DNA of 33,917 nucleotides, from the NCBI GenBank assembly GCA_023423775.1, contig JAFAEZ010000202.1:1-33917 (forward strand), in the 5' to 3' direction. Below are positions 25,990 through 33,917 of this stretch, piece after piece (within the stretch, counting starts at the first letter, position 1; each line of letters begins with the position of its first letter). The position numbers were made by a program, and so were the translations under genes. A model generated the notes under the pieces. It was given only the letters and a program-made list of their open reading frames with translations, ran no database searches and was not told the DNA's origin. Source of the stretch: Pseudomonadota bacterium (GTDB taxonomy: Bacteria > Pseudomonadota > Alphaproteobacteria > Sphingomonadales > Sphingomonadaceae).

Positions 25990-26553
25990 ATGAAGATCAG
26001 CGGCGTGGACATTCGTCCCGGCAACATCATCGAATATGAAGGCGGGATCTGGCGCGCGGTCAAGATCCAGCACACCCAGCCGGGCAAGGGCGGCGCCTAC
26101 ATGCAGGTCGAGATGAAGAACCTCATCGACGGCCGCAAGAACAACGTCCGTTTCCGCTCGGCGGAGACGGTCGAGCGCGTGCGTCTCGACACCAAGGATT
26201 TCCAGTTCCTGTTCCGCGACGGCGACCAGCTCACCTTCATGGACAAGGACACCTACGAGCAGATCACGTTGCCGGCCGACCTGCTCGGCGACGCTGCCGC
26301 CTTCCTCCAGGACGGCATGGACGTCGTTATGGAGCTTTACGACGAAAAGCCGATCTCGGTGCAGCTCCCCGACACGATCGAGGCGACGATTGTCGAGGCC
26401 GATGCGGTGGTGAAGGGACAGACCGCTTCCTCTTCCTACAAGCCGGCAGTCCTCGACAACGGCGTCCGCGTCATGGTCCCGCCGCACATTTCGAGCGGCA
26501 CTCGGATCGTTGTCGACGTCTACGAGCAGACCTACGTCCGCCGCGCCGACTGA
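25990..26553 (+). CDS. efp: Translation elongation factor EF-P
   Basis: 187 aa, three beta-barrel domains as usual: KOW-like domain I, OB domain II, and the C-terminal VMVPPHISSGTRIVVD...YVRRAD. The tip loop reads QPGKGGA with Lys33, the residue lysylated by EpmA/EpmB in species that modify lysine. EF-P relieves stalling at polyproline stretches. The ribosome site before ATG 25990 is weak (GAGA). It follows a terminator at once and is followed by a palindromic repeat, so its transcription signals are unusual. Confidence 0.96.
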   Translation: MKISGVDIRPGNIIEYEGGIWRAVKIQHTQPGKGGAYMQVEMKNLIDGRKNNVRFRSAETVERVRLDTKDFQFLFRDGDQLTFMDKDTYEQITLPADLLGDAAAFLQDGMDVVMELYDEKPISVQLPDTIEATIVEADAVVKGQTASSSYKPAVLDNGVRVMVPPHISSGTRIVVDVYEQTYVRRAD

Positions 26554-26559
26554 TCATAT

Positions 26560-26650
26560 CCCCTCCCGCCTGCGGGAGGGGTAGGGGCTGGCTTCGCCTC
26601 CCCGCCGAGACTTCCCACCCCGACCCCTCCTGCTCGCGGGAGGGGAGGAG
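26560..26650. repeat. Paired palindromic GC-rich repeat between efp and suhB
   Basis: Two near-identical palindromes: CCCCTCCCGC-CT-GCGGGAGGGG (26560-26581, perfect) and CCCCTCCTGC-TC-GCGGGAGGGG (26624-26645, one G-T pair). Between them GGGGTAGGGGCTGG and CCACCCCGACCCC are also roughly complementary, so the whole 85 bases can fold as one structure. Similar G/C-rich paired palindromes are common between genes in sphingomonads. The right edge continues into GGAGGAG (26644-26650), the suhB ribosome site. Confidence 0.75.
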
Positions 26651-26657
26651 CACAGAC

Positions 26658-27476
26658 ATGGTTTCCCATTCCGGCCTCATCACCGTCATGCAACGCGCCG
26701 CCCGCAAGGCCGCGCCGCGCCTGCGCCGCGACTTCGGCGAGGTCGAGCAGTTGCAGGTCAGCCGCAAGGGCCCGGCCGACTTCGTCTCGCTGGCCGACAA
26801 GAATGCCGAGCAGACGGTGATGGAAGAACTGCGCCACGCTCGGCCGGACTGGGGCTTCTACATGGAGGAAGGCGGCACGATCGAGGGCGATCCCTCCAAG
26901 CCGCGCTGGATCATCGATCCGATCGACGGGACTTCGAACTTCCTGCACGGAATCCCCCATTTCGCGATCTCGATCGCGGTCGAGGAGCCGCGCCTCGGCG
27001 GCGGCCGCGGCGAGATCACCCAGGGCCTGGTCTACCAGCCGCTGACCGACGAAAGCTTCTGGGCGGAAAAGGGCAGGGGCGCCTGGCTCAACGAGCGGCG
27101 CCTGCGCGTCTCGTCGCGCCGCGACCTCGCCGATTGCCTGATCGCCACCGGCGTTCCTTATTTCGGCCATGGCGATCTCGGCCGCTTCAACGCAATTCTC
27201 AACGCGATCGCACCCGAAGTCGCCGGCATCCGCCGGTTCGGCTCGGCCGCGCTCGATCTCGCCTGGGTCGCCGCCGGCCGCTATGACGGCTTCTGGGAGG
27301 ACGACCTGCAATATTGGGACGTCGCAGCGGGCATGTTGCTGGTGCGCGAGGCCGGCGGCTTCGTGACCGACTATCGCGGCGGTGACAAGCCGGTCGAGCG
27401 CAGCGAAATCCTCGCCGCCAACGACCAGATCCACAACAAGCTGCACAAATTGGTCGCCAAGGCGGTTCGCGACTGA
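26658..27476 (+). CDS. suhB: Inositol monophosphatase family protein (SuhB-like)
   Basis: 272 aa. Metal-dependent phosphatase signatures: Glu70/Glu71 (YMEEGG, usually GEESG), D87 and D90 in WIIDPIDGTSNFLHGIP, and WDVAAGMLLVREAGG towards the C-terminus. It should hydrolyse inositol-1-phosphate or a related sugar phosphate with Mg2+ and Li+ sensitivity. In E. coli SuhB also binds RNA polymerase and NusA in rRNA antitermination, which is not inferable here. Ribosome site GGAGGAG, seven bases before ATG 26658. It is followed by a 240-base gap before nuoA. Confidence 0.92.
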   Translation: MVSHSGLITVMQRAARKAAPRLRRDFGEVEQLQVSRKGPADFVSLADKNAEQTVMEELRHARPDWGFYMEEGGTIEGDPSKPRWIIDPIDGTSNFLHGIPHFAISIAVEEPRLGGGRGEITQGLVYQPLTDESFWAEKGRGAWLNERRLRVSSRRDLADCLIATGVPYFGHGDLGRFNAILNAIAPEVAGIRRFGSAALDLAWVAAGRYDGFWEDDLQYWDVAAGMLLVREAGGFVTDYRGGDKPVERSEILAANDQIHNKLHKLVAKAVRD

Positions 27477-27537
27477 GGCTGTGTCCCAGCGCCGGCGGCG
27501 GCACCACGGTAGTAACACCAGTTCCAACTCGGTTCGC

Positions 27538-27559
27538 GGCTCCTTATAGGCTCCTTAAA
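27538..27559 (+). repeat. Two tandem 11-base repeats upstream of nuo
   Basis: GGCTCCTTATA (27538-27548) is followed at once by GGCTCCTTAAA (27549-27559), differing at one base. Spacing of one helical turn is what a protein binding side by side would need, and the TATA-like ends could serve a promoter. It lies about 160 bases upstream of nuoA. Function is inferred only. Confidence 0.5.
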
Positions 27560-27564
27560 GCCTT

Positions 27565-27604
27565 GCTGCGGCTGCCCGGTCGTCCTCGTCCGGGCGGCAG
27601 CGGC
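27565..27604 (+). terminator. 15-bp hairpin after suhB
   Basis: Positions 27565-27579 pair with 27590-27604 in 15 pairs with two G-T pairs and one mismatch; the loop is TCGTCCTCGT. The strongest part is GCCCGG/CCGGGC at the loop end. It has no T-tract behind it, so it may be a Rho-assisted terminator of the suhB transcript or a leader structure of nuo. Confidence 0.5.
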
Positions 27605-27665
27605 GTGTCTGGAACATCAACGGGTTGTTGCGAGTCATTCTCACCCGCCCCAACCCTTGCCACCC

Positions 27666-27693
27666 TGCGGCGGCAGTCCTAGAAGCCGCCGCA
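27666..27693 (+). promoter_or_regulatory. Perfect 9-bp hairpin in the nuoA leader
   Basis: TGCGGCGGC (27666-27674) pairs perfectly with GCCGCCGCA (27685-27693) with a ten-base loop. It ends 23 bases before the nuoA ATG and just before the GGAGAG ribosome site. It may regulate or stabilise the long nuo mRNA. The rest of the 27477-27716 gap shows no gene. Confidence 0.5.
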
Positions 27694-27716
27694 ATCTTGG
27701 TATCTGGAGAGTCTCG

Positions 27717-28094
27717 ATGGCGTCCGTCGCCGCCGAATATCTGCCCATTCTGCTGTTCCTCGGCGTGGCGCTGGCGCTGTCCGGCGCGTTCGTGGTTCTG
27801 CCGATGATCGTCTCGCGCCTGACCGGCGCGCAGAACCCGTATCCCGACAAGCTCGCCGAATATGAATGCGGCTTCCCGGCGTTCGAGGATCCGCGTTCGC
27901 AGTTCGACGTGCGCTTCTATCTCGTCGCCATCCTGTTCATCATCTTCGACCTCGAGGCGGCGTTCCTGTTCCCGTGGGCGGTCTCGCTCGGCGCGATCGG
28001 CGTCGTCGGCTGGGTCGCGATGATGATCTTCCTCGCCGAGCTCACCCTCGGCTTCATCTATGCCTGGAAGAAAGGGGCGCTCGAATGGGAGTGA
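27717..28094 (+). CDS. nuoA: NADH-quinone oxidoreductase subunit A
   Basis: 125 aa, three membrane helices (about 8-30, 62-82, 88-110). The family block NPYPDKLAEYECGFPAFEDPRSQFDVRFYLVAILFIIFDLEAAFLFPW is present in full as two halves, KLAEYECGFPAFED and FDVRFYLVAILFIIFDLE. NuoA is a membrane-arm subunit near the quinone site of complex I. ATG 27717 follows GGAGAG at 27705-27710. nuoB overlaps its end by 10 bases. Confidence 0.96.
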   Translation: MASVAAEYLPILLFLGVALALSGAFVVLPMIVSRLTGAQNPYPDKLAEYECGFPAFEDPRSQFDVRFYLVAILFIIFDLEAAFLFPWAVSLGAIGVVGWVAMMIFLAELTLGFIYAWKKGALEWE

Positions 28095-28639
28095 TCCTCG
28101 ACCCGCGGAGAGAAAACCCGCATCCGGCCGACCTGCAGCAGCCGGACCCGCGCTATTTCAATGAACTCCAGGCCGAAGTGGCGGACAAGGGCTTCCTCGT
28201 CACCTCGACCGAAGATTTGTTCAATTGGGCGCGCACCGGTTCCTTGTGGTGGATGACCTTCGGCCTGGCCTGCTGTGCGGTCGAGATGATCCACGACAAC
28301 ATGCCGCGGTACGATCTCGAGCGCTTCGGCGCGGCCCCGCGCGCGAGCCCGCGCCAATCGGACGTGATGATCGTCGCCGGCACGCTCTGCAACAAGATGG
28401 CCCCGGCTTTGCGCCGCGTCTACGACCAGATGTCGGAGCCGCGCTACGTGATCTCGATGGGCAGCTGCGCCAATGGCGGCGGCTATTATCATTACAGCTA
28501 TTCGGTGGTGCGCGGCTGCGACCGGATCGTGCCCGTCGACATCTATGTCCCGGGCTGCCCGCCGACCGCCGAGGCTCTCCTCTACGGTATCATGCAGCTG
28601 CAGCGTAAAATTCGCCGCGAAGGCACGATCGAGCGTTGA
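28085..28639 (+). CDS. nuoB: NADH-quinone oxidoreductase subunit B
   Basis: 184 aa. It carries the N2 [4Fe-4S] cluster: Cys63-Cys64 (LACCAVEM), Cys128 (GSCANGGG) and Cys158 (VPGCPPT). N2 passes electrons to quinone. The start ATG 28085 overlaps nuoA; a GTG two codons later (28091) is possible. The extra Cys in VRGCDR is common in the family. Its TGA overlaps the nuoC start by one base (TGATG). Confidence 0.96.
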   Translation: MGVILDPRRENPHPADLQQPDPRYFNELQAEVADKGFLVTSTEDLFNWARTGSLWWMTFGLACCAVEMIHDNMPRYDLERFGAAPRASPRQSDVMIVAGTLCNKMAPALRRVYDQMSEPRYVISMGSCANGGGYYHYSYSVVRGCDRIVPVDIYVPGCPPTAEALLYGIMQLQRKIRREGTIER

Positions 28640-29316
28640 TGATGCACAATTCCGCACCCAGGGTCGCCGCGCGCGACGGCATTCTCGACGAGGTGAAGGC
28701 GGCGATCGGCGACGCCCTCATCGAGGCCAAGCATGCCGCGTTCGAGGATTCGATCACCGTCCGCCGGGAGAGCGTTGCCGACGTCTGCCGCGTGCTGCGC
28801 GACCAGTTCGAATATCAGCAGCTGATGGAGATTGCCGGGGTCGACTATCCCGAGCGCGCCGAGCGTTTCGAAGTGGTCTACCACCTGCTGTCGGTCACGA
28901 AGAACCACCGCATCCGCGTCCGCGTCCTCACCGACGAAGATAAGCCGGTGCCGTCGGTGACCGGCCTGTGGCCGGTCGCCGGCTGGCTCGAGCGCGAAAT
29001 ATTCGACATGTACGGCGTGCTGTTCGAGGGCAATGACGACCTTCGCCGCATCCTCACCGATTACGGCTTCCGCGGTCACCCGTTCCGCAAGGACTTCCCG
29101 CTGACCGGCTATGTCGAGATGCGCTATTCCGAGGAGCAGAAGCGCGTCGTCTACGAGCCGGTCCGGCTCGCCCAGGACTTCCGCAGCTTCGATTTCCTCA
29201 GCCCGTGGGAAGGCGCGGAATATATCCTTCCCGGCGACGAGAAGGTGCAGCCCCAGCAGGCCGGCGCCCCGAGCCCGGTAAAGGCGGACGGCACGGCCGC
29301 CGAGGTGAAGAAATGA
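28639..29316 (+). CDS. nuoC: NADH-quinone oxidoreductase subunit C
   Basis: 225 aa from ATG 28639; ATG 28642 and an overlapping TTG at 28636 are alternatives. The NuoC domain has EIAGVDYPERAERFEVVYHLLS, the WLEREIFDMYGVLFEGNDDLRRILTDYGFRGHPFRKDFPL signature in parts (EREIFDMYG, HPFRKDFPL) and a Gln/Ala/Pro-rich tail of about 30 residues. NuoC and NuoD are separate here, unlike the NuoCD fusion of E. coli. The TGA overlaps the nuoD ATG. Confidence 0.96.
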   Translation: MMHNSAPRVAARDGILDEVKAAIGDALIEAKHAAFEDSITVRRESVADVCRVLRDQFEYQQLMEIAGVDYPERAERFEVVYHLLSVTKNHRIRVRVLTDEDKPVPSVTGLWPVAGWLEREIFDMYGVLFEGNDDLRRILTDYGFRGHPFRKDFPLTGYVEMRYSEEQKRVVYEPVRLAQDFRSFDFLSPWEGAEYILPGDEKVQPQQAGAPSPVKADGTAAEVKK

Positions 29317-30542
29317 CAGATTCCGCCATTCAGGAACGCATCGAGCGCGAGGGGATCTCCCCAAGCGAAGCCGAGATCGCCAATTACACGATCAACTTCG
29401 GCCCGCAGCATCCGGCGGCGCACGGCGTTCTGCGCCTGGTCCTTGAGCTGGACGGCGAGATCGTCGAGCGCGTCGATCCGCATGTCGGCTTGCTCCATCG
29501 CGGCACCGAGAAGCTCTGCGAGTACAAGACCTATTTGCAGGCGCTGCCTTATTTCGACCGGCTCGATTACGTTTCGCCGATGAGCATGGAGCACAGCTAC
29601 GTGCTCGCCGTCGAGAAACTGCTCGACCTCGAAGTGCCGCTGCGCGCGCAATATCTCCGCGTCTTCTTCGCCGAGCTGACCCGGATCAAGAACCACCTGC
29701 TCAACATCGGTTCGCACGTCATGGACGTCGGCGCGATGACTCCGAACCTGTGGCTGTTCGAGCTGCGCGAAGACATCATGAACTTCTACGAGCGCGCGTC
29801 CGGCGCCCGTATGCACGCGGCCTATTTCCGGCCCGGCGGCGTGCATCAGGACGTGCCGCTGAAGCTGCTCACCGACATTGCCGACTGGCTCGATACGAAA
29901 CTGCCGCGCATGTTCGAGGACAGCCTCGCGCTCGTCATCGACAACCGCATCTTCAAGCAGCGCAACGTCGATATCGCCGTCGTGTCGAAGGAAGACGCGC
30001 TTGCCTGGGGCTTCTCGGGTCCGATGATCCGCGCTTCCGGCATCCCCTGGGACATCCGCAAGTCCCAGCCCTACGACGTCTACGACCGCATGGAGTTCGA
30101 CGTTCCGGTCGGCACCAAGGGCGATTGCTATGACCGCATGATGGTCCGCTGCGAAGAGGTGCGCCAATCCGCGCGCATCATGAAGCAGTGCCTCGCGCAG
30201 ATGCCGGAAGGCCCGGTGCTGAGCCTCGACCGCAAGGTTGCGCCGCCGCGTCGCGCCGAGATGAAGCAGTCGATGGAAGCGCTCATCCACCACTTCAAGC
30301 TCTATACCGAGGGCTTCCACGTGCCCGCCGGCGAAGTCTATGTCGCGACCGAGAGCCCGAAGGGCGAGTTCGGCGTCTACTTGGTCTCGGACGGCTCCAA
30401 CAAGCCGTACCGCGTCAAGATCCGCCCGACCGCCTTCAGCCACCTGCAGGCGATGGACTTCATGACCAAGGGCCACATGCTCGCCGACGCCACCGCGATC
30501 CTCGGCGCCATGGATATCGTTTTCGGGGAGTGCGACCGCTGA
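29313..30542 (+). CDS. nuoD: NADH-quinone oxidoreductase subunit D
   Basis: 409 aa, 49-kDa subunit homologue. Signatures: NFGPQHPAAHGVLRL, HVGLLHRGTEKL (quinone-site His/Asp region), YVSPMSMEHSYVLAVEKL, SHVMDVGAMTP and KGEFGVYLVSDGS, with the final CDR. It forms the quinone cavity with NuoB. Start ATG 29313 overlaps nuoC TGA (ATGA); nuoE overlaps its stop by one base (TGATG). Confidence 0.97.
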   Translation: MTDSAIQERIEREGISPSEAEIANYTINFGPQHPAAHGVLRLVLELDGEIVERVDPHVGLLHRGTEKLCEYKTYLQALPYFDRLDYVSPMSMEHSYVLAVEKLLDLEVPLRAQYLRVFFAELTRIKNHLLNIGSHVMDVGAMTPNLWLFELREDIMNFYERASGARMHAAYFRPGGVHQDVPLKLLTDIADWLDTKLPRMFEDSLALVIDNRIFKQRNVDIAVVSKEDALAWGFSGPMIRASGIPWDIRKSQPYDVYDRMEFDVPVGTKGDCYDRMMVRCEEVRQSARIMKQCLAQMPEGPVLSLDRKVAPPRRAEMKQSMEALIHHFKLYTEGFHVPAGEVYVATESPKGEFGVYLVSDGSNKPYRVKIRPTAFSHLQAMDFMTKGHMLADATAILGAMDIVFGECDR

Positions 30543-31206
30543 TGGCCGGCCCAACCAACGTTCCTGACATCGAAGAAGTCCGCGCCCGCTGGGGCGGCTT
30601 CGCCTGGACTGCCGACAATGAGAAGCAGGCCCAGGTCATCATCGGCCGCTATCCGCCGGGTCGCGAGCATAGCGCTCTGCTGCCCTTGCTCGATCTCGCC
30701 CAGCGCCAGGTCGGGGCCGAGACCCAGACCCAGGGCTGGCTGCCCGTGCCCGTGATCGAATATGTCGCCGCCTATCTCAACATGCCCTACATGCGGGCCT
30801 ACGAGGTCGCGACCTTCTACACGATGTACAATCTGGCGCCCGTCGGCCGCCATCACGTCCAGGTCTGCGGCACGACGCCGTGCATGCTGCGCGGCTCCGA
30901 CGACGTGCTCGAAGCCTGCTACAAGAAGGGCCTCAAGAAGGGCGCGACGACCGAAGACGGCCTGTTCACGCTGACCGAGGTCGAATGCCTCGGCGCCTGC
31001 GCCAACGCGCCGATGGTCCAGATCAACGACGACAATTACGAAGACCTCACCTTCGACAGCATGACCGCGATCCTCGAGGCTTTCCAGCGCGGCGAGACGC
31101 CCAAGGCCGGCCCGCAGATCGACCGTCAGACCAGCGCGCCGGCGACCGGCGTCACCAGTCTGCCGGAGATGGTCGGCGAGAACCACGATTACCGGGGGCA
31201 GTGGAA

Positions 31207-31210
<4 letters not shown>
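30542..31210 (+). CDS. nuoE: NADH-quinone oxidoreductase subunit E
   Basis: 222 aa. Thioredoxin-like ferredoxin holding the N1a [2Fe-2S] cluster: Cys109, Cys114 (VCGTTPC), Cys149 and Cys153 (ECLGAC). It helps electron entry beside NuoF. About 50 residues after the core (from GETPKAGPQ) form a Pro/Thr-rich tail ending NHDYRGQWK, as in other alphaproteobacterial NuoE and longer than in E. coli. TGA overlaps the nuoF ATG. Confidence 0.96.
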
Positions 31211-32511
<1,301 letters not shown>

Positions 32512-32513
32512 TT

Positions 32514-33917
32514 ATGCCTACGGTTAAAGTAGACGGCATCGAAGTTGAGGTCCCGCAGGGCGCCACCGTGCTCCAGGCATGCGAGCTCGCCGGCAAGGAA
32601 ATTCCGCGCTTCTGCTATCACGAGCGGCTGACGATCGCGGGCAACTGCCGCATGTGCCTGGTCGAAGTGAAGCCCGGACCACCCAAGCCGCAGGCGAGCT
32701 GTGCGCTGCCCGCGGCGGACGGCCAGGAAATCACCACCATGTCGCCGATGGTGAAGAAGGCGCGCGAGGGGGTGATGGAGTTCCTGCTCATCAACCACCC
32801 GCTCGACTGCCCGATCTGCGACCAGGGCGGCGAGTGCGACCTGCAGGACCAGGCGATGGCCTACGGCGTCGATTTCGGCCGCTACCGCGAGCCGAAGCGC
32901 GCGTCCGAGGATCTGCACCTCGGCCCGCTGGTCGAGACGCACATGACCCGCTGCATTTCGTGCACCCGGTGCGTGCGCTTCACCACCGAGGTGGCGGGGA
33001 TCACCCAGATGGGCCAGACCGGCCGCGGCGAGGACAGCGAGATCACCTCGTATCTCGGCCTCACGCTCGATTCGAACCTGCAGGGCAACATCATCGACCT
33101 GTGCCCGGTGGGGGCGTTGGTCTCGAAACCCTACGCTTTCACCGCCCGCCCGTGGGAGCTGACCAAGACCGAGTCGATCGACGTAATGGACGCGCTGGGG
33201 TCGAACATCCGCATCGACACCAAAGGCCGCGAGGTCATGCGCATCCTGCCACGCAACAACGACGGCGTGAACGAAGAGTGGATCAGCGACAAGACCCGCT
33301 TCGTCTGGGACGGGCTGCGCCGGCAGCGGCTGGACCGGCCCTATGTCCGCGAGAACGGGCGTCTGCGTCCCGCGACGTGGGACGAGGCGCTGACGGTCGC
33401 CGCGCAGGCGATGAAAGGCCGCAAGGTCGCGGGGCTGATCGGTGATCTGGCCCCGGTCGAGGCGGTGTTCGCGCTCAAGCAGCTGATCGAGGGGATCGGC
33501 GGCACCGTCGAGTGCCGCACCGATGGCGCCCGTCTGCCGGCCGGGAACCGCGCCGGCTACGTCGGCACGGCGAGCATCGCCGACATCGACCGGGCCGAGA
33601 TGATCCAGCTCATCGGCACCGACCCGCGGACCGAGGCGCCGGTGCTCAACGCCCGCATCCGCCGCGCCTGGGCGCGGGGTGCGCAGGTCGGGCTGGTCGG
33701 CCCGGCGGTGGACCTGACCTACGATTATGCCCATGTCGGCAGTGACCGTGCGGCGCTCGAAAGCCTGTCCTCGCGCGAGATCTCGGACGAGACGCGCGGC
33801 AAGGAGACGCTGGTGATCGTCGGCCAGGGCGCGCTGCGCGAGGCGGACGGGGCGGCGGTGCTAGGCCACGCCATGCGGCTGGCCGAGAACTCGAACTCGA
33901 AGCTGCTGATCCTGCAC
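32514..33917 (+). CDS. nuoG: NADH-quinone oxidoreductase subunit G (3' end outside window)
   Basis: 468 codons are present and the frame is still open at the last base, so the gene is cut by the window. Cluster ligands: N1b Cys34, Cys45, Cys48, Cys63; N5 His95, Cys99, Cys102, Cys108; N4 Cys147, Cys150, Cys153, Cys197. The molybdopterin-like domain follows from about residue 215. The extra N7 cysteine set of E. coli and Thermus NuoG is not seen, as expected for alphaproteobacteria. ATG 32514 follows the nuoF stop by two bases. nuoH to nuoN are presumably beyond the window. Confidence 0.97.
   Translation, partial: MPTVKVDGIEVEVPQGATVLQACELAGKEIPRFCYHERLTIAGNCRMCLVEVKPGPPKPQASCALPAADGQEITTMSPMVKKAREGVMEFLLINHPLDCPICDQGGECDLQDQAMAYGVDFGRYREPKRASEDLHLGPLVETHMTRCISCTRCVRFTTEVAGITQMGQTGRGEDSEITSYLGLTLDSNLQGNIIDLCPVGALVSKPYAFTARPWELTKTESIDVMDALGSNIRIDTKGREVMRILPRNNDGVNEEWISDKTRFVWDGLRRQRLDRPYVRENGRLRPATWDEALTVAAQAMKGRKVAGLIGDLAPVEAVFALKQLIEGIGGTVECRTDGARLPAGNRAGYVGTASIADIDRAEMIQLIGTDPRTEAPVLNARIRRAWARGAQVGLVGPAVDLTYDYAHVGSDRAALESLSSREISDETRGKETLVIVGQGALREADGAAVLGHAMRLAENSNSKLLILH

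Overview
The window is a GC-rich chromosomal segment of an alphaproteobacterium, most likely a member of the Sphingomonadales. The evidence is the character of the proteins (DUF2842, a PGPGW-type small membrane protein, a ZapA with an upstream coiled-coil partner, an alphaproteobacterial-type NuoG without the extra N7 cysteines), the gene orders (rpmH-rnpA-yidD-yidC-engB; zapA-6S RNA-ygfA; tkt-gap-pgk-aldolase-thiE; nuoABCDEFG) and the palindromic intergenic repeats. The genus cannot be fixed by eye. No transposase, integrase, phage gene, CRISPR array or toxin-antitoxin pair was seen; this is a core region, densely packed with translationally coupled genes.

Layout. Positions 1-133 are an unresolved edge. 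179-4145: a membrane GGDEF-EAL protein, dapE, a cupin protein and a glutathione S-transferase. 4158-7206 (minus): the ribosome/RNase P/membrane-insertion operon rpmH, rnpA, yidD, yidC, engB, read from a promoter near 7270-7298 and probably continuing into the GST gene. 7295-9722: a small PGPGW-like membrane protein, the ComM-type AAA+ ATPase and a DUF805 protein. 9782-14735: tRNA-Leu(CAA), an HdeD-like membrane protein, a secreted chymotrypsin-fold protease with a pro-region, a secreted M20 metallopeptidase, an AI-2E/PerM family membrane protein and tRNA-Asp(GTC). 14866-16357 (minus): a short coiled-coil protein (candidate ZauP), zapA, a 6S RNA candidate, 5-formyltetrahydrofolate cyclo-ligase and DUF2842. 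16514-23462 (plus): transketolase, GAPDH, PGK, a VOC protein, class I aldolase, a methyltransferase and thiE. 23459-24202 (minus): DUF72. 24283-27476 (plus): L,D-transpeptidase, M23 peptidase, EF-P and an inositol-monophosphatase family protein. 27717-33917: nuoA to nuoG, with nuoG cut by the window end.

How they work together. The central operon joins the non-oxidative pentose phosphate pathway to lower glycolysis/gluconeogenesis, and the nuo operon encodes the peripheral arm of respiratory complex I. The envelope theme is strong: YidC/YidD insertion, ZapA at the division ring, an L,D-transpeptidase with an M23 hydrolase, HdeD and secreted peptidases.

The most unusual signals are these. rnpA has no ATG/GTG/TTG start except one 7 bases upstream of rpmH, so it either starts at CTG or encloses rpmH as described in Thermus. 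Two genes (hdeD-like and the L,D-transpeptidase) have their Shine-Dalgarno sequence inside a perfect hairpin. All three directly abutting convergent gene pairs overlap by exactly four bases through shared YTAR stop codons. A 6S RNA candidate has outer strands that run into both flanking genes. Repeat elements sit inside operons, and one of them supplies a gene's ribosome binding site.
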